From assembly GCA_027009605.1 (NCBI GenBank), contig JALVCY010000227.1, forward strand, positions 1 to 13,393: 13,393 nucleotides of DNA, in the 5' to 3' direction. The position numbers and the translations under genes are program-made. Origin of the DNA: Saprospiraceae bacterium (GTDB taxonomy: Bacteria > Bacteroidota > Bacteroidia > Chitinophagales > Saprospiraceae). Below, piece after piece: positions 1-7,158 of the stretch (positions are counted from its first letter, which is position 1; each line of letters starts with the position of its first letter). The notes below the pieces were generated by a model. That model was not told the DNA's origin. It saw nothing but the letters and a program-made list of their open reading frames with translations, and searched no databases.

Positions 1-954
1 CAATTTTGGTATCTTTGGGATATTAATGACAACTGGATTATGAAAATACCGATTGAAAAAGACGTTGTGATTAGCTTCAATTTTGGTATCTTTGGGATAT
101 TAATGACAACGCTTTTCGGAAGTACTACAAAGGCGATTTGTTGTGATTAGCTTCAATTTTGGTATCTTTGGGATATTAATGACAACTCCATATCGGTGAA
201 CCATTTTCCGTCTAGCGTTGTGATTAGCTTCAATTTTGGTATCTTTGGGATATTAATGACAACCCAATTTTTAAATCAATCTAGGGGCGACTTGTTGTGA
301 TTAGCTTCAATTTTGGTATCTTTGGGATATTAATGACAACTCCACACGGATATTCTCCCATTTTCCGATAGTTGTGATTAGCTTCAATTTTGGTATCTTT
401 GGGATATTAATGACAACAAGATGGGAGCGAAAAGCACGTATTACTTGTTGTGATTAGCTTCAATTTTGGTATCTTTGGGATATTAATGACAACGCGGCAA
501 GTTATTAGGCAGCTATCGGGTATGTTGTGATTAGCTTCAATTTTGGTATCTTTGGGATATTAATGACAACTCCTATTCCTTACGGCAAAAGAGTTCTATT
601 GTTGTGATTAGCTTCAATTTTGGTATCTTTGGGATATTAATGACAACCTTTCCCTTTTCAGACAAAATCCAATCCTTGTTGTGATTAGCTTCAATTTTGG
701 TATCTTTGGGATATTAATGACAACCTCAAGAAGTGGGAGAATTCCGGCATACTGTTGTGATTAGCTTCAATTTTGGTATCTTTGGGATATTAATGACAAC
801 CGATGGCTTCGGCTGCTTCTTTGTTCTTCTGTTGTGATTAGCTTCAATTTTGGTATCTTTGGGATATTAATGACAACATCTCATCATGGAAGCATTAGGC
901 CAAAACAGTTGTGATTAGCTTCAATTTTGGTATCTTTGGGATATTAATGACAAC
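1..954 (+). CRISPR. Type II-C CRISPR array, 47-bp repeat, truncated at left edge
   Basis: There are twelve full repeats and one partial repeat (the last 33 nt, at 1-33), separated by twelve spacers of 29-30 nt. The repeat begins GTTGTGATTAGCTTCAA and ends GGGATATTAATGACAAC. Full repeats start at 64, 140, 217, 294, 371, 447, 524, 601, 678, 754, 831 and 908. All copies look identical, including the last one next to the cas genes. The first 17 nt contain the exact complement of the tracrRNA anti-repeat at 6706-6721, so crRNAs are read on the + strand as spacer followed by repeat. The short complementary ends (GTTGT and ACAAC) and the 47-bp length fit type II-C arrays of Bacteroidota. The leftward extent, and any leader there, lie outside the window. 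I saw no spacer that matches other sequence in this window. Confidence 0.98.
909..938 (+). promoter_or_regulatory. Promoter embedded in each CRISPR repeat (last copy shown)
   Basis: Repeat positions 2-4 are TTG and positions 24-31 are TATCTTTG, with 19 bp between them. This matches the Bacteroidota housekeeping promoter pattern TTG-N17-23-TAnnTTTG exactly. Transcription would start near repeat positions 36-40, about 8-12 nt before the next spacer, and proceed through the spacer into the next repeat. The same element recurs in every repeat at the same offset. Neisseria and Campylobacter type II-C arrays are known to have promoters in their repeats; that this one works is inferred. Confidence 0.55.
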
Positions 955-1027
955 ATAGGTGCTTATATCTTATTGATTGCCAAATAGTTAAGCCCGAAAA
1001 TAGGATTGAAAAATCCGTACCAAAACC

Positions 1028-1058
1028 AACCGACCGGTGCAATCCGGTCGGTTTTTTT
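1028..1058 (+). terminator. Intrinsic terminator after the CRISPR array
   Basis: A perfect 10-bp stem (AACCGACCGG with CCGGTCGGTT) closes a 6-nt loop and runs into seven T residues on the + strand. It lies between the last repeat and the 3' end of cas2, where the rightward array and leftward cas operon meet. On the minus strand the following T-run is interrupted, so it is probably less efficient for cas2 transcripts. Confidence 0.88.
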
Positions 1059-1062
1059 AATC

Positions 1063-1413
1063 CTAGAAGAGCTCTAACTGCTTGGGGGCATTGGGATTTT
1101 CTACTTTTTTGGGGCCGAAAAACAAATCCATTAGCCCAAATTGCCGGTCAGTAATGGTTAAAACCGCCACTTTCCCGTGGGGTGGAAGCCAGTTTTTTAT
1201 TCTCTTTTTGTGCACATTGGCATTTTCCTTACTGGCACAATGCCTAAGGTAAATGGAGAATTGAAATAGCCGGAATCCATCGTTTTTTAGCTTTTCTCTA
1301 AAATCGTGGTAAACCTTCTTCTCCTTTTTGGTGACCGATGGCAGGTCAAATAATACAATTACCCACATGATTTGATATTGGTTTAAGTTTGAAAGACGAC
1401 TCATATATTGCAT
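1063..1413 (-). CDS. cas2: CRISPR-associated protein Cas2 (type II-C)
   Basis: This 116-aa protein is the Cas2 subunit of the Cas1-Cas2 spacer integrase. The core begins MWVIVLFDLPSVTKKEKK at residue 16; the aspartate in FDLP is the conserved Cas2 acidic residue, and the ferredoxin-like beta-alpha-beta pattern follows. A 15-residue extension before MWVI is usual in II-C Cas2 proteins. The ATG at 1413 follows an A-rich stretch as is common in Bacteroidota; a second in-frame ATG three codons later (1404) is possible. The gene is last in the cas operon, 26 bp after cas1. An 8-bp inverted repeat spans the start codon. The protein acts structurally with Cas1 in adaptation rather than in interference. 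Confidence 0.95.
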   Translation of the reverse strand: MQYMSRLSNLNQYQIMWVIVLFDLPSVTKKEKKVYHDFREKLKNDGFRLFQFSIYLRHCASKENANVHKKRIKNWLPPHGKVAVLTITDRQFGLMDLFFGPKKVENPNAPKQLELF

Positions 1414-1428
1414 TTTAATACAATATAT
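1403..1428. repeat. Inverted repeat across the cas2 start codon
   Basis: ATATATTG and CAATATAT form a perfect 8-bp inverted repeat around a 10-nt loop that contains the first cas2 start codon (1411-1413). It is almost all A/T, so the hairpin would be weak and may be chance. If it forms in the mRNA it would include the cas2 start and the downstream alternative ATG. Confidence 0.35.
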
Positions 1429-1439
1429 CTAGTCAAAAA

Positions 1440-2342
1440 TCATTCCATAACCGGATAAAGTATTTTGCGAGCACTGCCTTCAAAGCATCTAAAAAGGCTG
1501 GCCGTCGTTCGGCGCAAGCCCACCATCAGCGGACTGCCTTTACCATCAATGACGATGTCTATAGCCGGGATGGCCAATAGTTCCGCTTTAATCTCCTTAG
1601 TGAGAATAGACCAATCATCAAATTCATCCATGATATCCAAAACCAGTTCATCAACAAAAGGGCGATAAGGCTCCATGATGTCATCAGCTAAGCAATACGC
1701 ATTGTATTTGTTCCGGTGGTGAATGCCAAGTGTGGGTAATAAGCCACTGGCTACCAAGGATCTAGCTACCGTCGCTCTTAGGATAGCATAGCCATAATTG
1801 AGCAAATTATTAGGTTCGGCATCGTATCGCCCCCGTGTAAAACCATCAATATCTCTTTCAAATAAATTGCGCCAGTAATAGGCGGCGGCTCTGCCTTCGT
1901 AATTATCCGGATCGCCGACTCTTACTTTGGAAGCCCACAGCTTCATTTTATCAATGGGTACACCTAGTTTACCGAGTAAAATGGCTTGATTAGTGATTTT
2001 TGCTTTAATGGTCTGTTGCCAAAGATTTTTTTTAAGCGGTTGGCTGGCACTAATTTGCTGCATAAAACGCTCGTGTTGGACTTGGTTGCCTTCCAAATTA
2101 AGTATCAATCCTTGGGGCATGTGCTTTTCATTAGTTGTGATAATGGCGGCATTATTGGACAAAAGCCTAGAAATCAACGTATGCGAAATGGTGATTTGGT
2201 AATGATCCAGTATCAAAACGCCAATATCTTCAATCGCTCGCCGAATATCCGCCTTGTCTTCGTCCGGATATTCGATGAGCAATTGTTGCTTTTCAGTGCG
2301 TAAATAGGCGGGGGAGCCTATGTATATGGTTTTTTTAATCAT
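1440..2342 (-). CDS. cas1: CRISPR-associated endonuclease/integrase Cas1 (type II)
   Basis: This 300-aa Cas1 inserts new spacers at the array as a complex with Cas2. The metal-binding catalytic set is visible: E149 in NYEGRAAAYYW, the histidine pair H208-H209 in GIHHRNKYNAY, and E224 in DDIMEPYRP. The N-terminal beta-rich domain covers about residues 1-100 and the helical catalytic domain follows. Length and motifs match type II Cas1. Its ATG overlaps the cas9 stop in ATGA (4 bp), which indicates translational coupling. No csn2 or cas4 is present, so the operon is the minimal cas9-cas1-cas2 set that defines type II-C. Confidence 0.97.
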   Translation of the reverse strand: MIKKTIYIGSPAYLRTEKQQLLIEYPDEDKADIRRAIEDIGVLILDHYQITISHTLISRLLSNNAAIITTNEKHMPQGLILNLEGNQVQHERFMQQISASQPLKKNLWQQTIKAKITNQAILLGKLGVPIDKMKLWASKVRVGDPDNYEGRAAAYYWRNLFERDIDGFTRGRYDAEPNNLLNYGYAILRATVARSLVASGLLPTLGIHHRNKYNAYCLADDIMEPYRPFVDELVLDIMDEFDDWSILTKEIKAELLAIPAIDIVIDGKGSPLMVGLRRTTASLFRCFEGSARKILYPVME

Positions 2343-5300
2343 GACATATAATTGGTAATTTTGCCAAGTCTATTTATTTGGAGTTTCCAACAGTATTGTT
2401 TAATAGATCTTTTAGATAAGTCAAATTCCAGCTTATTTAAACTTGAAAATTCAAATTTATTCATAATTGGTTTGGCAATTGAATTTGGAATTCCATAAAG
2501 TCGATTTCCAGTGCTACTAACAACCTTAAATATACGAGATATTTGTTCTTTACTAAGTTTCTGAAAGTCAACCAAACTAGGATTCTCCAATTCTTCATCC
2601 GTAGGGACAAAAACCAAGTCATTAGGAGAAAGAGCGAATAAAAACTTTCCTTTTTGAGCATCTACGGGAATAGGAGTTCTTTCCGATTTCGGTAAGTTGG
2701 CCACGAGTTTTTGATGTGCAATTACAGCATTTAGTGGTACGGTTTCAAAGGTGCGTTTTTGTTTTTTATCATCCCAGTAGATGGCAAAAAACAGGTTGGT
2801 TCCTTTGGCCGCTTCCACATATTTTTTGTTTTTCGGGCTTTCCGGATTTTCTGATACAGGGAATTTACTACCGACTTCGTACTGGCGTACTTTATAGATG
2901 GGTTGGTGATTTTTCCCATCGTTTAGTTGCTTGATATTTTTGTTCAGATCTTGGATGCCTTCCGGCGAAAAAGCGGCATCGAATGCTTCTTTGGATTTGC
3001 CATCACCGTAGTTTTTGAGATGGTTTTTCAAAATTTTCTTAATGCCGGAGTCTGTAATTTTTTCAAGGTGTTTAAAGTTTTTAATTTCCGAAAGGGACGT
3101 GCGTACAGCTGTTGCAATTTTGCCTTTTCCGGCCTTAAAACCTATTTTTCCGGAAACGGTCTCCTTGTGCATAGGTTTACGAATTGCCCAACTATCACCT
3201 TTGGTTTGTCTAACCAATTCCTTCTTGTACTTTCCATCTTTTTGCTTTTTCCACTGCCAAGTTTTGTTGTTGGTTTTGTTAATGACTCTAAGGTTTTGCT
3301 TAAAGCTGATGACCACTTTATCGAGATTGTGTTTGGCATCTACGGGGAAGGATTTCCAAGGTAACTGAAAATATTTGGTATAATGTCCGTTGTCATTTTT
3401 GACCATCAATAGGGGCTGCAAATTGAACTTGAGCTTTTCATTGTTTAGCGAATGCAGGTATTGTGTATGTTGCCGTGTACAACAAGCGATTACAAGCGCA
3501 TCCATGGCATGATGCCGGTGGTCAATCCTTTTTTTGCTGAAATTATTTAGCAAATCATCCGGTACAGTTGGAATCTCAATGCCTTGGCTATTCTTGTAGG
3601 TATAGTCTTCAGATTTTGTCAATTCGTTCATACGCTTAAAGCGAGGCAGGACAAGTTCATTCCATTTATCCTCCAAGCCCCAATCTCTGCGAAGCTTGGA
3701 TGTCAAACGTCCCACAACCGGAAGGAGATTTTTGGAAGTGGCTTCTTGCTCATCCTTTTCCCGGACAATGTTGCTAAGCAAACCCATAACTAGTTTGCTG
3801 ATGTAACGACTATCGTTCATTTGGCGGTTAATAAAACCTTCGGGAATATCTTCACTGAGTAAGTTTTTAAGTTTGCTACGATTTGATTTAAAATATTTCT
3901 GGCAATGAGCTTCGTACTCATGCAGTTTTAGGATGGGGATGCCATCATGGATTTGACCACCATACTTTTTGATAAACGCATAAGCTGTTTGATTGCCTTT
4001 TAGTTTGTTTAGTTCTGTTTCGCAGATAACTTTATTGCCTAAAGAATTATCCCAATATTTGGATTGAGGAATGATGTGCTCAATTTCGTAGGCTGTGGTA
4101 AAGAGTTTGCTCAGGGGTATCGGTTTTCCCGAGTAGGGAGAGATGTATTCTTGTTCAAGCCAAAGTTTATATTTATGGATATCACTTTTAGATGGAGTTC
4201 TATTTTTTCTAATTTTTTCGATGGTATCAGACATGGGTTTAGAGCCGACCACACCTTCTTCGTATATTTTAAGTATTTCTTGATGGCTCGGAGAGTGGGG
4301 GTTAGCTCCATTTTCGGTGAATTCTTGGAGAAGAGCCCTTATGCGTTCATTGGTGTTTTGGTTTTCTTGGTTTCGTTTGGCCATATTCTGTCTGACCTTT
4401 TGTGGGTTTTTCATTTCTCTGCCCAATTCGACATGAATTTCGTCAAAAAAGCCTTCTTCCCCTTGTCCGTATTGTTTCCAAATATCTCTTACGGTTCGTA
4501 AGGTTTCCATGACCACCTGTTCTACTATGGGGTTGTTTAAGCTGTGTTGCCTAAATGATTGGAGATATTTATCGATGTCATCCGGTGTTTTCCAATGCTG
4601 AATGTCTCCAATTTCAGAATGCCGGTCATAAACGACATAGGAAGCCAACCAAATTGGTAAACCCTTAAAATCTTCCGGACGGTTTAAATGGATGGCTTTT
4701 TCACGGACACGGGTTCTGATTTTTTCATCGTATTCCCCTGTGATTATTTTATCAATACGTTTTTGGGTGGTTTCATGGATATTATCCGGTATCCAATATT
4801 TTCCCGTTCTCATTAGTGGGAGTAGTTTTTTGATGGCTTTTTCAGAAAAAGCACCATATTCCGCTTTGAATGTCGGATACTTTTTGAAGCTTTCAACGAA
4901 AGAATCTACATGAATGCTCTTCGCTTTCGCAAAAGTGGCTAGGGCTTTTTCATACTCTACCGGATCTTTTACAGAGTAAATGATGTGCCAAAGTTGGGCT
5001 TCTACATCTTTGGATAGAAAAGACTCAGGGTCAATATCTTGGACTTTCTTCAACCTAGACAAGAAACTACTCCTAGTTGTATTACACGGATATTTGTTGT
5101 CTTCCGGGTAGTTCCATCGATAATTGTCCAATTGTTTTTTGTCCAAGAGTTTTTTGGAAACGAAGTAGTTTAAGATATGTTTTTGTTCCACTTCCTTGCG
5201 AGCGTTGAGAAAATCAAACAAATCTACCCAATCGTCTTCAGATTTTAGTAGATTGTCTGTAATGTTTACATTTAGGTTTAATTTTCCGTTGATGTTTTTC

Positions 5301-6664
5301 TCATTTTCATAGATAGAAAGGTTTTTTAGCCATTGCCAAAGCCTAAATTCTTGGAATAAAGGGTTGGATTTGGAGATGACCTTTATGGGCACTTCATGCC
5401 ATTTATTTTCTTCTTGTCCGGTTTCCTTATTGATTTCGGTTTTGAAGAATTTTTTGGATTCAAAAGGGCAGCCGGCGATAGTGGATTTTTTACTTTTCAA
5501 AGGGCGTTGGTAAAAAATAATGTCCTCCAAGAATAAATAGACAAAGTCTCTGTCTTTGATATTTCGTTGGTGTGCTTCATTTCTTGGGTATAGTTCGTCA
5601 ACGCAGGCTTGATACAGGGCATTGTCCCGTAGTTTTGGATGAAATTCAAGCTGTTTTTCAAGAATAGCTTTGAGTTCTTTTTTGTAGTACTTTCGTTCAA
5701 TGGTTTTGATGAGTTTGCCCCTGACTTTTTGATTGGGTAAGTGGAGTAGAGTGTCAAAAATGTATTCACCGATGTGTTTTTGAGATTGTTCAATTTCTTG
5801 CTCTGTTTTCTTTTTGACTAAACCCCAATCGTTTTCGTTGGGTGAGCGGAAAGACCTTTTGAGCGATCCGTCTTTAGCTGTTTTCTCGGTAACGATAAAT
5901 TCTCTTACCTTTCCAATCCAAGCATCCAAAGGCTCTTTGCTTTTTCTAGGATAGATCCAGGGTGTTCCATCTTCGTCCTTTTTATCTAAAATAACCTGAT
6001 ACCAAATTTCATCCCCTTTTTTCTGGTCTGTTGCTTTCACGTCAACTACTTTCAGGGCATAGAATTTTTCATTTTTATTTTCATCGGATATAGCTTCATC
6101 ACTACGAAGCTGATAATATCCCCTTTTTTGGTTAAAATTTAGGATTATCCAAGCCAATTCTTGCGAACTGATTTTTTGAGTAAGTGCTTTTTTGCGCAAG
6201 TAATAGAGTGTCCAGTCAAAGGGGATTTTAATGTTTTTCCCTGCTTTTTGAAACTCATTGACCATTTCATTGAAGGAATCCATGAAGATAAATTCGTGTT
6301 TACCCTTGCTATTTTGGCGATAATTAAGCTTAACTTCCTTTTTAAACTGTCCTTTCCTGTTTACAAAGTCAATTTCATCCCTATAATGTTCAGGTAGAAA
6401 ACCTAAGATGTTGAGTACTCGATGTAAGCGTTCCCTTCGTAGATTATCTCGTTGATAGAGTCGGCGTACACCTCGATAGCCAGTTCTTTCTGCTGTTTGA
6501 GAATGGGATTGTCCGGAGTCGAATTTACCGAGGATGTCTTGAGACATCGGGATGATTCGTGAGCCAAGCCCATTAATCTGTCCACTTTTATCGGTTAAAT
6601 CAAAATCCACCAATGCCCAACCAATAGAGTTAGTTCCTAAGTCCAATCCAAGAATTTTTTTCAT
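2339..6664 (-). CDS. cas9: Type II-C Cas9 RNA-guided endonuclease (1441 aa)
   Basis: Cas9 cuts target DNA guided by a crRNA:tracrRNA duplex. RuvC-I is at the N terminus (LGLDLGTNSIGWAL, D8). An arginine-rich bridge helix lies at about 58-90. RuvC-II is DEIHVELGRE with E746. The HNH motif is YEIEHIIPQS with H863 and N877, and RuvC-III is DHRHHAMDAL with H1052 and D1055. All expected catalytic residues are present except that the residue before the HNH histidine is Glu (E862) rather than the Asp of SpCas9 and NmeCas9. I believe this variant is usual in large Bacteroidota Cas9 proteins. At 1441 aa it is much longer than NmeCas9 (1082 aa); the extra length is mostly in the recognition lobe (about 90-700) and the C-terminal region after RuvC-III. 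It is first in the operon and starts 40 bp from the divergent tracrRNA. Confidence 0.98.
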   Translation of the reverse strand: MKKILGLDLGTNSIGWALVDFDLTDKSGQINGLGSRIIPMSQDILGKFDSGQSHSQTAERTGYRGVRRLYQRDNLRRERLHRVLNILGFLPEHYRDEIDFVNRKGQFKKEVKLNYRQNSKGKHEFIFMDSFNEMVNEFQKAGKNIKIPFDWTLYYLRKKALTQKISSQELAWIILNFNQKRGYYQLRSDEAISDENKNEKFYALKVVDVKATDQKKGDEIWYQVILDKKDEDGTPWIYPRKSKEPLDAWIGKVREFIVTEKTAKDGSLKRSFRSPNENDWGLVKKKTEQEIEQSQKHIGEYIFDTLLHLPNQKVRGKLIKTIERKYYKKELKAILEKQLEFHPKLRDNALYQACVDELYPRNEAHQRNIKDRDFVYLFLEDIIFYQRPLKSKKSTIAGCPFESKKFFKTEINKETGQEENKWHEVPIKVISKSNPLFQEFRLWQWLKNLSIYENEKNINGKLNLNVNITDNLLKSEDDWVDLFDFLNARKEVEQKHILNYFVSKKLLDKKQLDNYRWNYPEDNKYPCNTTRSSFLSRLKKVQDIDPESFLSKDVEAQLWHIIYSVKDPVEYEKALATFAKAKSIHVDSFVESFKKYPTFKAEYGAFSEKAIKKLLPLMRTGKYWIPDNIHETTQKRIDKIITGEYDEKIRTRVREKAIHLNRPEDFKGLPIWLASYVVYDRHSEIGDIQHWKTPDDIDKYLQSFRQHSLNNPIVEQVVMETLRTVRDIWKQYGQGEEGFFDEIHVELGREMKNPQKVRQNMAKRNQENQNTNERIRALLQEFTENGANPHSPSHQEILKIYEEGVVGSKPMSDTIEKIRKNRTPSKSDIHKYKLWLEQEYISPYSGKPIPLSKLFTTAYEIEHIIPQSKYWDNSLGNKVICETELNKLKGNQTAYAFIKKYGGQIHDGIPILKLHEYEAHCQKYFKSNRSKLKNLLSEDIPEGFINRQMNDSRYISKLVMGLLSNIVREKDEQEATSKNLLPVVGRLTSKLRRDWGLEDKWNELVLPRFKRMNELTKSEDYTYKNSQGIEIPTVPDDLLNNFSKKRIDHRHHAMDALVIACCTRQHTQYLHSLNNEKLKFNLQPLLMVKNDNGHYTKYFQLPWKSFPVDAKHNLDKVVISFKQNLRVINKTNNKTWQWKKQKDGKYKKELVRQTKGDSWAIRKPMHKETVSGKIGFKAGKGKIATAVRTSLSEIKNFKHLEKITDSGIKKILKNHLKNYGDGKSKEAFDAAFSPEGIQDLNKNIKQLNDGKNHQPIYKVRQYEVGSKFPVSENPESPKNKKYVEAAKGTNLFFAIYWDDKKQKRTFETVPLNAVIAHQKLVANLPKSERTPIPVDAQKGKFLFALSPNDLVFVPTDEELENPSLVDFQKLSKEQISRIFKVVSSTGNRLYGIPNSIAKPIMNKFEFSSLNKLEFDLSKRSIKQYCWKLQINRLGKITNYMS

Positions 6665-6671
6665 TGTATTA

Positions 6672-6702
6672 TTGTTTATGTGATAAAAAAGGTATATGTT
6701 TG
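6672..6702 (+). promoter_or_regulatory. tracrRNA promoter
   Basis: TTG (6672-6674), 20 bp, then TATGTTTG (6695-6702) fits the Bacteroidota promoter consensus TTG-N17-23-TAnnTTTG. The predicted start falls at about 6706-6710, at or just inside the 5' end of the anti-repeat. That makes the tracrRNA essentially leaderless before its pairing segment. Confidence 0.7.
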
Positions 6703-6704
6703 CA

Positions 6705-6779
6705 CTTGAAGCTAATCACAATAAGGATTATTCCGTTGTGAAAACATTCAAAGTGGCCTTTTACGGGTCGCTTTTTTTT
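6705..6779 (+). ncRNA. tracrRNA: tracrRNA
   Basis: Positions 6706-6721 read TTGAAGCTAATCACAA, the exact reverse complement of repeat positions 2-17, so the duplex with crRNA would be 16 bp without a bulge. A small nexus-like hairpin follows (GGA 6725-6727 with TCC 6732-6734, extendable past a bulged G). The sequence around it, AATAAGG...TCCGTT, resembles the nexus of the S. pyogenes tracrRNA. The RNA ends in an 8-bp GC-rich stem (two G-U pairs) and eight T residues. A consensus promoter lies immediately upstream. The gene is divergent from cas9 with only 40 bp between the cas9 ATG and the inferred 5' end. Exact ends are inferred. Confidence 0.93.
6751..6779 (+). terminator. Intrinsic terminator of the tracrRNA
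   Basis: AGTGGCCT (6752-6759) pairs with GGGTCGCT (6765-6772) around a 5-nt loop, with G-U wobbles, and is followed by a T-run through 6779. The same hairpin is probably the 3' structural hairpin of the RNA that Cas9 binds. Confidence 0.85.
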
Positions 6780-6975
6780 GTGGTAGCTACTCGGCTTGGA
6801 TGCTATGGAGATAAAGGGATGTTTAACCCCAATGATTTGTGCGGAGTTGTTACTTTTTGTTTAATGGGATAGTATGGATGTAGTTAGTGGGCGCAAGATA
6901 CTAAGAATCAGATAATTATTAATAATTATTTTAACTTAAGTTTGGGGACGGCATTTAAATGTATATAATGGGTAA

Positions 6976-6995
6976 GGACGCACGGCTGTGTGTCC
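6976..6995. repeat. Short GC-rich palindrome
   Basis: GGACGCAC and GTGTGTCC can pair (8 bp, one G-T wobble) around a GGCT loop. It resembles the small REP-like palindromes scattered in many bacterial genomes and directly abuts the dispersed repeat arm that follows. Function unknown. Confidence 0.5.
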
Positions 6996-7000
6996 CTACG

Positions 7001-7059
7001 TCAACATACACAAAAATGCCTATTTTTTGCCTTAAATATAGGAGCACCTAAATAGTTAC
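7001..7059. repeat. Dispersed repeat, single arm (copy A)
   Basis: These 59 nt match 12828-12885 with one indel and one substitution. In the other location the same sequence is the right arm of a longer inverted-repeat element; here I do not find the left arm. It ends with the terminal motif ACCTAAATAGTTAC. Confidence 0.85.
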
Positions 7060-7158
7060 GATAATGGATAAGTGCTCAAAAGTAGCTAGGACTTTCGATG
7101 CGCTTATGCGAAAATCGGAGGCTAGAGCCCGGACAAAAGGCAGATTTCCTTGGCAAAA

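Larger units (their letters stand above)
6781..7158. other. Intergenic region between tracrRNA and ftsY, no credible gene
   Basis: I find no credible open reading frame in these 378 bp. The longest start I checked on the + strand gives a 19-codon frame that resembles nothing. The stretch holds an AT-rich segment (about 6910-6935), a short palindrome (6976-6995), one arm of the dispersed repeat (7001-7059), and small imperfect hairpins near 7090-7130. I see no convincing ftsY terminator. Confidence 0.6.

Noticed and set aside
187..370. Spacers 3 and 5 both contain CCATTTTCCG, suggesting related targets.
   Set aside because: Only 10 nt are shared, at different offsets within the spacers, and the rest differs; chance is adequate without a protospacer match.
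2927..3368. Long + strand open frames (145 and 117 codons) opposite cas9.
   Set aside because: They lie wholly within cas9, lack start signals and encode Phe/Leu-rich products typical of antisense to a Lys-rich gene.
6806..6870. Short + strand frame after the tracrRNA (19 codons, MEIKGCLTPM...), considered as a small accessory protein.
   Set aside because: It is very short, without a ribosome binding site or promoter, and resembles nothing.
6937..6944. TAAGTTTG, a + strand -7 box match.
   Set aside because: No TTG at -33 distance and no gene or RNA downstream on that strand before ftsY, which is on the other strand.
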